Origin: an uncultured Neokomagataea sp.
GTDB lineage: Bacteria; Pseudomonadota; Alphaproteobacteria; Acetobacterales; Acetobacteraceae
Length of the DNA stretch: 64,000 nt
Direction of reading: 5' to 3'
NCBI RefSeq assembly: GCF_946476835.1
Contig: NZ_CAMKWA010000004.1
Location: forward strand, 1 to 64,000
Shown: positions 26,847 through 35,723 of the stretch, one piece after another
Layout: each line of letters begins with the position of its first letter
Numbering within the stretch: position 1 is the stretch's first letter
Notes under the pieces: model-generated
The model's input: the letters and a program-made list of their open reading frames with translations, nothing else
Told to the model about the DNA's origin: nothing
The model's database searches: none
Program-made: the position numbers and the translations under genes

Positions 26847-27917
26847 TTATCCGCGCACGTGACGTCTCGGACGGTGCGCCGCCCCTTGCGCGTGCAAACT
26901 GACCATCCGGACATTCCCAGCATGACGCACAACCCGCACGCCATGCTTCCGCGAAGATGCCTCCGCCACTTCAACAGGACGACGCGCACCAATAAGCTGC
27001 CGGCCACGCCAACGACCTCTACGCCCAACAAAAACCAAAGCAGGACGCGATACCGCTGGGTGCATCAAAGGCTCCGGTGCCAAACCTCTATCGGCAAAGC
27101 CACGATCCAATAAAGCGGCCATCGTCAAAGAGCGGCTCGTGTTGCTTGGAGCTCCCATGACCACGCCAATCAAACGTGTATTCCCACGCATTGCGGAGGT
27201 CACAAGGTTATGACCAGCCAAATCCGTATAGCCCGTCTTCAACCCATCCGCGCCCGAATAAATCTTCAGCATCTGATCATGGTTCGGGATCAAACGACGG
27301 TGGAAATAAAACTGCGGCACATCAAAATAATGATAATAGCTCGGAAAATCATTAATCAAACGGCGCGCCAAAATACCCAGATCATGCGCCGTCGTCACCT
27401 GATCTGGGTCCGGCAAACCGGAAGCATTGCGGAATGTCGTATTGCTCATACCCAACGCGCGCGCCTGCTGCGTCATAAGTTGCGCAAACCGGACTTCATC
27501 ACCGCCACCCAGAAATTCGCCCAACGCACAAGCCGCATCATTGGCCGATTTCGTGACCAGAGCCAAAACGCCCTGCTCAACCGTCAAACGCGTACCCGGC
27601 ACCAAACCCAGTTTTGACGGCTTTTGTATCGAGCAATGAATCGACACTGGCACTTGCTCATCAAAAGTAATTTGATGAGCCTGCGACGCCCGAAAAGTCA
27701 GGTACAGCGTCATCAATTTCGTCAAAGATGCCGGATAACGCTGCAAATCCGCATCACTTTGCGACAAAACATCCCCCGTCTGCGCATCGAGAACATAGCT
27801 CGAAATATGCCCCGGATATTGCGCCCATGCACGCCCTGAAGGGGCCAACACGGCACATACGCACCCAAGGACAAGAAAAACAGAGAAAAATGCAGACAAA
27901 CCGGACGAGAAGCGCAT
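26847..27917 (-). CDS. D-alanyl-D-alanine carboxypeptidase (penicillin-binding protein 5/6 type)
   Basis: 356 residues with a signal peptide ending near AWA-Q (residue 32). Active-site motifs are complete: Ser64-Leu-Thr-Lys67, Ser124-Ala-Asn126 and Lys227-Thr-Gly. It trims the terminal D-Ala from peptidoglycan stem peptides. Instead of the usual beta-sandwich C-terminal domain it ends in a short Arg-rich tail (RRGRWRGRQ and beyond), seen in the shorter alphaproteobacterial forms. The start at 27917 has AAAGG upstream; codons further upstream lack family similarity. Confidence 0.9.
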   Translation of the reverse strand: MRFSSGLSAFFSVFLVLGCVCAVLAPSGRAWAQYPGHISSYVLDAQTGDVLSQSDADLQRYPASLTKLMTLYLTFRASQAHQITFDEQVPVSIHCSIQKPSKLGLVPGTRLTVEQGVLALVTKSANDAACALGEFLGGGDEVRFAQLMTQQARALGMSNTTFRNASGLPDPDQVTTAHDLGILARRLINDFPSYYHYFDVPQFYFHRRLIPNHDQMLKIYSGADGLKTGYTDLAGHNLVTSAMRGNTRLIGVVMGAPSNTSRSLTMAALLDRGFADRGLAPEPLMHPAVSRPALVFVGRRGRWRGRQLIGARRPVEVAEASSRKHGVRVVRHAGNVRMVSLHAQGAAHRPRRHVRG

Positions 27918-28130
27918 TACTTGGCAGCCTTTAAGCGTAACCGTAACCACGGAGCCTTCAATACATAGACGCACAAAACCACGCCGCCGACATCCGCCGG
28001 ATAACGCGACCGACACATAAAGCGCTTCCAAACAGCGCCTTATAACCACACAACTATCTACGCGTGGCCCCACTCATACGTCCATGACCTTTTCTGAATT
28101 TATTTAATATTTTCTGAAGGTGGCGAAAAC

Positions 28131-28658
28131 ATGGTGAAAGCAACACTTTACCTCTTTCCATCCCGCCACATAAAATCATGCAAATCCCCCCTTCTCATGG
28201 CTATAGAAGCACTCCATATTCTCAACGTCATGGTTCTATCGACATTGCGCCCCACACCTGTTCTACCTGAGCCCCCTCCCCTGAATGACAGCGCAACGCG
28301 CGTCTCAGCGATGGGCACATCAGACCCCCTCACTCCTCCCTTCGGAGAAGATGGGGAACCCGAGTTCGAAATTGATGTCGTCGTGCGTCCACGCACCCGC
28401 ACGCGCAAACCCTCCATGTTTACCGTCCTCATGCTAAATGATGACTACACCCCCATGGAGTTCGTTGTGCATGTGCTAGAACGTTTTTTCGGAAAATCGC
28501 GCGATGAAGCAACCGACATCATGCTCGAAGTGCACCAACATGGCGTCGGCGTCTGTGGTGTCTTTACTTATGAAGTAGCCGAGAGCAAGGTTGCTCATGT
28601 CATGGATCTGGCACGCAAAAACCAGCACCCACTACAATGTACACTTGAAAAAGAATAA
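28131..28658 (+). CDS. clpS: ClpS adaptor protein, with long N-terminal extension
   Basis: The C-terminal 80 residues are canonical ClpS ([17 protein letters not shown], the N-degron pocket), which hands proteins with destabilising N-termini to ClpAP. As annotated the protein is 175 residues, with about 90 residues ahead of the core. AAGGTGG seven bases before 28131 supports this start; starts at 28230 or 28311 would give a more usual length but lack a ribosome binding site. clpA follows 134 bases downstream, the standard clpS-clpA order. Confidence 0.88.
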   Translation: MVKATLYLFPSRHIKSCKSPLLMAIEALHILNVMVLSTLRPTPVLPEPPPLNDSATRVSAMGTSDPLTPPFGEDGEPEFEIDVVVRPRTRTRKPSMFTVLMLNDDYTPMEFVVHVLERFFGKSRDEATDIMLEVHQHGVGVCGVFTYEVAESKVAHVMDLARKNQHPLQCTLEKE

Positions 28659-28759
28659 CGCCGGTTCCACCATCTTAAGAATCCACTCCACACACGGAAC
28701 CGGAAGACCCACCACGACTGCGTTTGTGACTCGTTTCCACAGCCACATCGCGCCAAGAT

Positions 28760-28786
28760 GCCTCTCTCGGTGAGAGGCCGAGAGGA
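28760..28786 (+). promoter_or_regulatory. Two competing hairpins at the clpA ribosome binding site
   Basis: GCCTCTC (28760-28766) pairs with GAGAGGC (28772-28778). Alternatively TCTCTCGG (28763-28770) pairs with CCGAGAGG (28778-28785), which covers the GAGAGGAG Shine-Dalgarno site of clpA (ATG at 28793). The two pairings exclude each other, so the leader could switch translation of clpA on and off. Confidence 0.5.
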
Positions 28787-28792
28787 GCGCCC

Positions 28793-31105
28793 ATGCTGTC
28801 CCGTATGCTCGAACAGACACTTCACCGCGCCCTCACATTCGCCGGGGACCGAAAACACGAATACGCTACGCTTGAGCACTTATTGCTCGGCCTTACAGAA
28901 GATCCAGATGCCCTCAGCGTCTTTCACGCATGCGGCGTAGATCTTGACCGCCTTCGCGCAGAACTCACCGAGTTTCTGGACAAAGACCTCTCAGGCCTAT
29001 CCTCAGAGCGCAGCGTTGACCCCAAACCAACCGCCGCCTTCCAACGTGTCATCCAACGTGCTGCCATTCATGTGCAAAGCACGGGACGCGACGATGTCAC
29101 CGGCGCAAATGTGCTCGTCGCTCTTTTTGCAGAGCGCGAAAGCCATGCTGTCTACTTCCTGCAATTACAGGATATGACCCGCCTAGACGCCGTGAATTTC
29201 ATTTCACACGGCATCGCAAAAGCTCCCGATCGTGGAGCCCGCAAAGCATCCACAACCAACCAAAAGAATGCTGAGAGCGAACCTGAAGAGCACAAGAGCA
29301 AAGCCAAAGACGGCGCCCTCGCAACATATTGCGTTGACCTCAATGCCCGCGCGCAAAAAGGAAAGATCGACCCTCTGATCGGCCGTGATCAGGAGATCGA
29401 ACGTACAATCCAAATCCTATGCCGCCGCACCAAAAATAACCCCCTGTTTGTTGGTGACCCAGGCGTCGGGAAAACAGCTATTGCCGAAGGGCTTGCACGG
29501 CGTATTACCGAAAAAGACGTGCCCGAAGTTCTGCAAAATGCAACAATCTATGCTCTCGATATGGGGGCACTCCTTGCAGGTACCCGCTACCGCGGAGATT
29601 TCGAAGAACGCTTGAAAGCCGTCGTCACAGAACTCGACGAAACACCACATGCCGTTCTCTTTATTGATGAAATCCATACCGTCATCGGTGCTGGCTCCAC
29701 ATCTGGTGGCGCAATGGATGCATCAAACCTGCTTAAGCCAGCACTCGCCGCAGGCACGCTGCGCTGCATCGGCTCCACCACCTATAAAGAATTCAGGCAG
29801 CATTTTGAAAAAGACCGCGCCTTAGTCCGGCGCTTTCAAAAGATTGATGTGCCAGAACCAAGCGTCGAAGATGCCATCAAAATTTTACGTGGCCTAAAAA
29901 GCAGCTACGAAAAATTCCACAACGTCCGGTATACGGAAGAGGCACTACGCGGCGCGGTCGAGCTCGCCGCCAAATACGTGCATGACCGCAAACTGCCGGA
30001 CAAAGCCATCGACGTTATTGACGAAGTTGGGGCAGCCCGCATGCTGATCCCTGAAAGCAAGCGCAGAAAAACCGTCACGATCAAAGATGTGGAAGACGCC
30101 ATCGCAAAGATTGCACGCATTCCACCCAAGAGCGTCTCCGCCGATGACCGCGAAACACTACGCACCCTTGAGCGTGATTTGCGTAACATGGTCTTTGGCC
30201 AAGACAATGCCATTGAGACGCTGTCATCAGCCATCAAACTCTCCCGAGCTGGCCTCAGAGAGCCGGAAAAGCCCATTGGCAACTATCTCTTTTCCGGCCC
30301 CACGGGCGTTGGCAAAACAGAGATTGCACGCCAACTGGCGTCATCACTGGGCGTAGAACTCATCCGCTTTGATATGTCGGAATATATGGAGCGCCACTCC
30401 ATCTCGCGCCTATTAGGGGCCCCCCCGGGTTATGTCGGCTTTGACCAAGGCGGCCTCTTAACCGACGCCATTGATCAACACCCCCATGCCGTTCTTCTGC
30501 TTGATGAAATTGAAAAAGCACACCCAGAGCTTTTCAATATTTTACTACAGGTCATGGATCATGGGCGCTTAACAGACCATAATGGCAAAACGGTTGATTT
30601 CCGTAATGTCATCCTCATCATGACAACCAACGCTGGTGCGGCTGACCTATCCAAAGAAGCCGTCGGCTTTGGGCGGACCATTCGCTCTGGTGAGGATGAA
30701 GAAGCCATCAAGCGCCTCTTCACACCAGAATTCCGCAACCGACTGGATGCCATCATTCCCTTCGCCAACCTTACGCCAGAAACAGTTGGGCGCGTGGTGG
30801 AGAAATTTATTCTCCAGTTGGAAGCTCAACTGGCAGACCGTAACGTCACCATTGAGATTTCATCCTCAGCGAAAGAATGGTTGGCAGAGCGCGGATATGA
30901 CCGCCTGTATGGTGCGCGCCCTCTCGGCCGGGTTATTCAGGAAAACATCAAAAAACCACTCGCCGAAGAACTGCTCTTTGGCCGCCTAGCGCAAGGCGGA
31001 ACGGTTTCCATCGGCCTCAAAAATAAAGCTCTCACCTTCGACATTACCGAAGCTGAGAGCCGTAATAGTAAATCCGAAGCCTCAAAAGATGAGACTACGA
31101 ACTAA
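28793..31105 (+). CDS. clpA: ATP-dependent Clp protease ATP-binding subunit ClpA
   Basis: 770 residues: the ClpA N-domain (EQTLHRALTFAGDRKHEYATLEHLLLG-type start, which binds ClpS), then two AAA+ modules with Walker A GDPGVGKT near residue 222 and GPTGVGKT near residue 504. The ClpP-docking loop reads VGFGR, the alphaproteobacterial form of IGL/IGF. It unfolds substrates and feeds them to ClpP. It follows clpS, and its ribosome binding site lies in a candidate hairpin switch. Confidence 0.95.
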   Translation: MLSRMLEQTLHRALTFAGDRKHEYATLEHLLLGLTEDPDALSVFHACGVDLDRLRAELTEFLDKDLSGLSSERSVDPKPTAAFQRVIQRAAIHVQSTGRDDVTGANVLVALFAERESHAVYFLQLQDMTRLDAVNFISHGIAKAPDRGARKASTTNQKNAESEPEEHKSKAKDGALATYCVDLNARAQKGKIDPLIGRDQEIERTIQILCRRTKNNPLFVGDPGVGKTAIAEGLARRITEKDVPEVLQNATIYALDMGALLAGTRYRGDFEERLKAVVTELDETPHAVLFIDEIHTVIGAGSTSGGAMDASNLLKPALAAGTLRCIGSTTYKEFRQHFEKDRALVRRFQKIDVPEPSVEDAIKILRGLKSSYEKFHNVRYTEEALRGAVELAAKYVHDRKLPDKAIDVIDEVGAARMLIPESKRRKTVTIKDVEDAIAKIARIPPKSVSADDRETLRTLERDLRNMVFGQDNAIETLSSAIKLSRAGLREPEKPIGNYLFSGPTGVGKTEIARQLASSLGVELIRFDMSEYMERHSISRLLGAPPGYVGFDQGGLLTDAIDQHPHAVLLLDEIEKAHPELFNILLQVMDHGRLTDHNGKTVDFRNVILIMTTNAGAADLSKEAVGFGRTIRSGEDEEAIKRLFTPEFRNRLDAIIPFANLTPETVGRVVEKFILQLEAQLADRNVTIEISSSAKEWLAERGYDRLYGARPLGRVIQENIKKPLAEELLFGRLAQGGTVSIGLKNKALTFDITEAESRNSKSEASKDETTN

Positions 31106-31113
31106 CCCCATCC

Positions 31114-31145
31114 CCCCGGGAGACAAGATGCTCCCGGGGCCTTTA
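31114..31145 (+). terminator. GC-rich hairpin after clpA
   Basis: CCCCGGGAG (31114-31122) and CTCCCGGGG (31131-31139) are perfect complements with an 8-base loop, nine bases after the clpA stop. Only a short T stretch follows, so it may act as a weak terminator for clpA. Confidence 0.65.
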
Positions 31146-31148
31146 ACC

Positions 31149-31625
31149 TCACTCGTAATGCTGGCCGTTCACGACCACAAAACCACCCCACCCCCATGAA
31201 CGCCCAGTACCATGATGCGTCCAGTCAATTCCTTGGCTACGCAGGTTATCAAAGTAATAACGTCCCTGCACCTCAACCTGATCTTGCTTATGCACCCAAG
31301 GCCACGCCGGAGCATTCATCCGATCCAGATCAGACACGATACGGATTGAAACGCCAGACCCCACATTCACATAAAAAAAGCCGTGCCAGCCACTACGCGT
31401 CTGTTTCGCACGCGGCGCCACAGCAACAACTTGCCCGCAAATATGCTCTGGCAGATCCACACCCGTCGCACCATTTTGCAAAAAATTCTGCTGATCACGC
31501 AAAAACTGCGTATTATCACAAGCACTGGGCATCGTTCCCGACGCTGCATGGGCCACACCGCTGCATAGCAGCACTATAAAGCCCGCAATAAGAGAACCTT
31601 TCAAAGAGTATTTATCGAAATACAT
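31149..31625 (-). CDS. Secreted DUF3465-like protein
   Basis: 158 residues with a signal peptide (cleavage near AHA-A). Two cysteines (CDNTQFL and HICGQVV) may form a disulfide. The pattern of a basic, WGF-rich C-terminus with the motif DWTHHGTGRSWGWGGFVVVNG resembles the DUF3465 family, small periplasmic proteins of unknown function with an OB-like fold. The start at 31625 has GGAGG six bases upstream. It converges on clpA. Confidence 0.7.
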   Translation of the reverse strand: MYFDKYSLKGSLIAGFIVLLCSGVAHAASGTMPSACDNTQFLRDQQNFLQNGATGVDLPEHICGQVVAVAPRAKQTRSGWHGFFYVNVGSGVSIRIVSDLDRMNAPAWPWVHKQDQVEVQGRYYFDNLRSQGIDWTHHGTGRSWGWGGFVVVNGQHYE

Positions 31626-31878
31626 CACAAACCTCCACATAAAAACCATAACCACATCACATTATAGATTATAATATTTTCTCTCATTCAACAATAAACG
31701 CTTATTTTGGTTAAAAACAAAAATTGAAACAATTATACTTCATACAGACATAAGAGATAATATTTTACTCTCATAACGTTTATGAGGTAAAAACCTCATA
31801 CCTTCAATGTACAGGAACCTGCTTTCCAAACCCGACTTCCCCCGACAAACACGCCCCCTCCAATGCGAAAAAACGGAT

Positions 31879-33021
31879 ATGAGCTGCAAAATCGCTACCC
31901 CCTCCATGAAAGCAACACGGCGTACACTGCTTGGTGCAGGTGCCGCTTTTATGTTGCGGCCACCAAATCTTTTAGCAGCCCCCTCTCACCGCCGAGGCAC
32001 AGTCGGGCCACGTAATCTCATCACAGATGTCCCAGGCCTGAAAGTAGGCTATGCTGACGCTCCATCAAACTGTACCGGCGTCAGTGTAATTCTACCCGAT
32101 GCTCCAGCAGCAGCCGCTGTTGATATCCGCGGTGGCGGACCGGCAACACGTGAGACAGACACCCTCACCCTCGGTAACCTCGTACACACGGTAGATGCAA
32201 TTGTCCTCTCTGGCGGATCAGTATACGGCCTCGCATCCGGAGATGGCACCGCGGCATGGCTTGGCGCGCGGGGACGCGGCTTCTCCTTTCATCCCAACCC
32301 AACAGTCCCCCCAGCCCCGATCGTACCCACAGCAGCACTCTATGATCTCGCCACTGGCGGTGATAAAAACTGGGGAGAAGATCCACCGTACCATGCACTC
32401 GGCATCGCTGCGGCCTCCCGTGCGTCTGACACCTTCCCGCTCGGCACACATGGCGCAGGATACGGCGCAACGGCCGGGGCATTAAAAGGCGGCCTTGGAT
32501 CCGCCTCTTATATTACTCATGACGGCATCACCGTTGGCGCAATAGCAGCCTGTAATTCATTCGGCTCTGTTGTCGCCCCAGGTGGACGACGTTTTTGGGC
32601 CGGTGAATTTGAAATTGGAGATGAATTTGGCGGCCTAGGCCCTGTCAAATCCGTCACCCCCCTTGAAGACTGGGGCCTTGCGAAGCTCAACCCACAACCA
32701 CGCACGAACACGACGCTCGCATGCATCGCGACAGATGTCACACTAACGAATGATGAGCTCAAACGCGTCGCCATCATCGCGCAAGATGGTATGGCCCGCG
32801 CCATTCGTCCCATTCATACATCCTTTGATGGCGATATCGTTTTTGCACTCTCCACAGCACAACAAGAGATAACCACTTCTCCGACCTCTTTAGAGCGCAG
32901 CATTTTAGTCACACGTATCGGCACTCTCGCGGCAGATGTCCTCGCGCGTGCTATTGCTCGTGGCGTCTACTTAGCAACATGCCCTCCCGGCATGACCACG
33001 CAGCCATGGTCTCATCTGTGA
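31879..33021 (+). CDS. P1-family peptidase (DmpA-like, S58), TAT signal
   Basis: About 380 residues. A twin-arginine-like signal (KATRRTLLGAGAAF) points to export to the periplasm. The body resembles DmpA-type N-terminal nucleophile aminopeptidases, with VPGLKVGYAD, GGGPATRETDTL and LSGGSVYGL; these enzymes cleave themselves to become active. Likely role: removing N-terminal residues from small peptides or amino-acid amides. Start is uncertain: 31807, 31879 and 31906 are possible. It overlaps the DUF3311 gene downstream and so is linked to the symporter pair. Confidence 0.8.
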   Translation: MSCKIATPSMKATRRTLLGAGAAFMLRPPNLLAAPSHRRGTVGPRNLITDVPGLKVGYADAPSNCTGVSVILPDAPAAAAVDIRGGGPATRETDTLTLGNLVHTVDAIVLSGGSVYGLASGDGTAAWLGARGRGFSFHPNPTVPPAPIVPTAALYDLATGGDKNWGEDPPYHALGIAAASRASDTFPLGTHGAGYGATAGALKGGLGSASYITHDGITVGAIAACNSFGSVVAPGGRRFWAGEFEIGDEFGGLGPVKSVTPLEDWGLAKLNPQPRTNTTLACIATDVTLTNDELKRVAIIAQDGMARAIRPIHTSFDGDIVFALSTAQQEITTSPTSLERSILVTRIGTLAADVLARAIARGVYLATCPPGMTTQPWSHL

Positions 33022-33203
33022 GAGCCGCCCCCAAACATACTATTTTAGTGGGGCTTCCTCTCCTCTGGCTCTGCACGCTAATGCTCTTACGTGCAGAGCC
33101 ATATACGCTTTTCGGCCTGCCCATACACCTGTTCTGGCTCGTTAGCGGCCTTTTCATTATTCCCAGCACCCTCCTTTTTGTGAACCGTCCACCACCGCCA
33201 TGA
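33006..33203 (+). CDS. DUF3311-like small membrane protein
   Basis: About 65 residues with two hydrophobic helices (LVGLPLLWLCTLML and LFWLVSGLFIIPSTLLF). Genes of this family sit directly before sodium:solute symporter genes, and this one overlaps the symporter start by four bases (ATGA). It probably helps the symporter fold or function. A GTG at 33018, overlapping the peptidase stop, is an alternative start. Inner membrane. Confidence 0.72.
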   Translation: MVSSVRAAPKHTILVGLPLLWLCTLMLLRAEPYTLFGLPIHLFWLVSGLFIIPSTLLFVNRPPPP

Positions 33204-34591
33204 TCTTTAGCTTTTGCCTTGTACTGCTCTGTGCGCTCACCCTCATTCCCTTGGCGCAACGTCACCACAATACGACAGACCCACGCTCCTTCTTCGCAGC
33301 GCAAGGGCAACTCGGCACAGCTTTATTCCTCGTCCTTTCAGTGGGCGAGACCTATACGATCGGCTCCGTCATGGGATTACCCGGTGGAGTTATCGCACAC
33401 GGGGCAGACATCGCCGTATGGCTAACGGGCTATATTCTGCTTGCCTTTCCTGTTGGCTTTGTCCTGTACCCCAAACTACACACCCTCGGTCAGCGATACG
33501 GCGCAATCACCCTGCCGGACCTGTTCCGCGCTCATTTCAAAAGCCCCGCATTAGAAAAAGCCGTTGCTCTACTCCTAACGTTGCTTACCCTCCCCCTCGG
33601 CACCACACAGTTTTTAGGCCTCATCAGCACGTTAAAATTTTTAGCCCCAACACTCCCCAACATCGTAACAGGCGCCTTCTGTGCTGGCCTTGCCTTTCTC
33701 TTCGTCGCCATTTCTGGATTGCGTGGCGCAGCGCTCATCTCCTGCCTCAAAGATGTACTGATTATTCTCATTGTCCTCGCTGTTTCTGGAGCCGCATTTT
33801 ATCATTGGGCAGATCGTCCCACCCTCCCTCTCAAAACAGCCTTGGACCACCTTGCCGCCGGGTCTCACCAAGCCCATGCCAACACATTTATTCTCAGCAC
33901 CATACTGATTCAGGCCGTTGCATTTTGCATCGTCCCACATGCAGCATCTGCCGCCTTCTCTGCCCGCAGTGCAGCCGCTATCCGGCGCGCTCAATGCTGG
34001 ATGCCCTTTTACTTACTTCTTTTTCCATTACTCTTCGCCATTGGCGGCTTCGGGCTAACGCATGACCTTGGGGCTTATAAAGCAGATAATATCGTTTTAG
34101 TGGTCGCGCAGCACTTCCTGCCCACATGGATGACAGGCCTAATTCTCGCTGGCATCGCTCTCACAGGTTTAGTCTGGCTCGGCGCAGTCTGCCTTTCCAT
34201 TGCAGCTATTACAGCCCGCAATGTTGTACCCCACCTTTCTAATACTGCTCAAAAACAGGTCGGACGTGGCGTAATTGCACTCTACCTTGCCATTTCTCTC
34301 GCGAGCGCCACTCTACCAGGCCTGCTCATGACGAGCCTAAATGTCTTTTTTTATATGGGCTTAGCCCAGCTTATTCCGGGTGTTTTAAGTATTATCTTCA
34401 ACTGGCCTTTCACGAGCAAAACCATCGCAACCGCACTCTTTAGTGGCCTTCTCATCTCAATCAGCACTTACGAATATGCCGGAAGCTTATACGGTTTTCA
34501 CCCAGCCACTCCCGGCCTCATCATAAACGGACTTATTCTCGCCAGTTCATATACATGGCAACGCTTCAGAAAGCCGTCTGCTGCGGGCTAA
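33200..34591 (+). CDS. Sodium:solute symporter (SSS family)
   Basis: 463 residues with about 13 transmembrane helices. The early segment SVGETYTIGSVMGLPGG is the SSS signature region that forms the sodium and substrate sites. The substrate is unknown; context with a periplasmic aminopeptidase suggests amino acids or small peptides. Coupled to the DUF3311 gene. It overlaps the convergent phosphoesterase gene by 26 bases. Confidence 0.83.
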   Translation: MIFSFCLVLLCALTLIPLAQRHHNTTDPRSFFAAQGQLGTALFLVLSVGETYTIGSVMGLPGGVIAHGADIAVWLTGYILLAFPVGFVLYPKLHTLGQRYGAITLPDLFRAHFKSPALEKAVALLLTLLTLPLGTTQFLGLISTLKFLAPTLPNIVTGAFCAGLAFLFVAISGLRGAALISCLKDVLIILIVLAVSGAAFYHWADRPTLPLKTALDHLAAGSHQAHANTFILSTILIQAVAFCIVPHAASAAFSARSAAAIRRAQCWMPFYLLLFPLLFAIGGFGLTHDLGAYKADNIVLVVAQHFLPTWMTGLILAGIALTGLVWLGAVCLSIAAITARNVVPHLSNTAQKQVGRGVIALYLAISLASATLPGLLMTSLNVFFYMGLAQLIPGVLSIIFNWPFTSKTIATALFSGLLISISTYEYAGSLYGFHPATPGLIINGLILASSYTWQRFRKPSAAG

Positions 34592-35507
34592 CAGTCTGGA
34601 AACCATATGTCCGATACTCAGTCCGCACAGCGCCTTTGTCTACATACACAATCATGTAACCCTCAGGCGTCCCCAAATGTTCACCGTGCCACCAGTTTCC
34701 ACACACTGCACCGCCAGTAATATAGGGTACACCATTCAATTCAACATGCTCCAGCACATGCGTATGCCCTTGCAACACTGCTAGAATATTGTGGCCATGT
34801 AAAAGTGCCAACACATCACGAGTATTCACCGTACATAACGCCGACGGACGCAACTTTGTATGGTCTAAATCTGTATATGCCACGAACGCTGTGACCATCG
34901 GAATATGCGTTACCACGATGATAGGTGCCCCCGCAGGCAAAGCCGCCAAGGTTGCCTTAAGCCACTCTAATTGCGCGGCATCATAGCGCCCTTCGTATTT
35001 CCGATCCTCTGTGATACCGATCGAGTCTAAAACGATAAAATGTACGCCTTTATGCGCAAACGTATAATATGTCTGCCCATAGATCCGACGGAAATAATTC
35101 TTACCAAACTCAGGGTCTGATAAAGATGCACCACTCTGCTCGTACACGCCAAAGCAATCATGATTACCAATCGTATGGTAAATTTTCTTACCAATGACTT
35201 GTTCAGTCATTTCATACAAATCAATCAGCTTATTGGCACGTTCTTTCGAAACACCGAGCGCATCGAAAACATGATCCCCTCCCTGCACGACGAAGTCTGC
35301 ACGCTCCTTATTAATCGCCCTGAATGCCATCTGACAGCCCTTGGCCGCATCAAGCTCAGGCTGCAAATGCGTGTCCGTCATAAACACGAATGAAAATGGC
35401 TCATGCCCTTCCGTAGGCTGCGCCCGAACAGACTGCCCACGCATAAGAGAAGCACCGGCCAGAACCCCCGTTCCACCCAGAATATGACGCCGTGATAAAA
35501 CAGACAT
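34566..35507 (-). CDS. Calcineurin-like metallophosphoesterase, TAT-exported
   Basis: 313 residues. The N-terminus SRRHILGGTGVLAGASL is a twin-arginine signal. Metal ligands appear as MTDTH, GGDH, GNHD, THIPM and GHTH, the full set for a two-metal phosphoesterase. It acts in the periplasm on phosphate esters, possibly lipid- or nucleotide-derived; the substrate is not shown. The gene is monocistronic in this window. Confidence 0.85.
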   Translation of the reverse strand: MSVLSRRHILGGTGVLAGASLMRGQSVRAQPTEGHEPFSFVFMTDTHLQPELDAAKGCQMAFRAINKERADFVVQGGDHVFDALGVSKERANKLIDLYEMTEQVIGKKIYHTIGNHDCFGVYEQSGASLSDPEFGKNYFRRIYGQTYYTFAHKGVHFIVLDSIGITEDRKYEGRYDAAQLEWLKATLAALPAGAPIIVVTHIPMVTAFVAYTDLDHTKLRPSALCTVNTRDVLALLHGHNILAVLQGHTHVLEHVELNGVPYITGGAVCGNWWHGEHLGTPEGYMIVYVDKGAVRTEYRTYGFQTVSPQQTAF

Positions 35508-35636
35508 GCCTCTTCTATCCCACTAAATTCTGACCGTGATATTTCACAAATTCATACAAACCAATACATTGATAACAATAAAAACCACATACCATACAGT
35601 GTAAATTATATTACAATGAGACATTGAACATTAGTA

Positions 35637-35666
35637 TTGACAAATATTTTTCATGGACGCTATCAT
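35637..35666 (+). promoter_or_regulatory. Possible sigma-70 promoter
   Basis: TTGACA at 35637-35642 and TATCAT at 35661-35666, 18 bases apart, lie about 60 bases before the GT2 gene in an AT-rich gap. Confidence 0.45.
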
Positions 35667-35723
35667 CATTTAAAGTATTAAAAAAATCGTTCATACGTGA
35701 AAGTTCCAGCAAGACCCCACATT

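Noticed and set aside
33214-34065. 283-residue plus-strand frame inside the symporter gene
   Set aside because: Overlaps a clear SSS symporter in another frame and lacks membrane helices.
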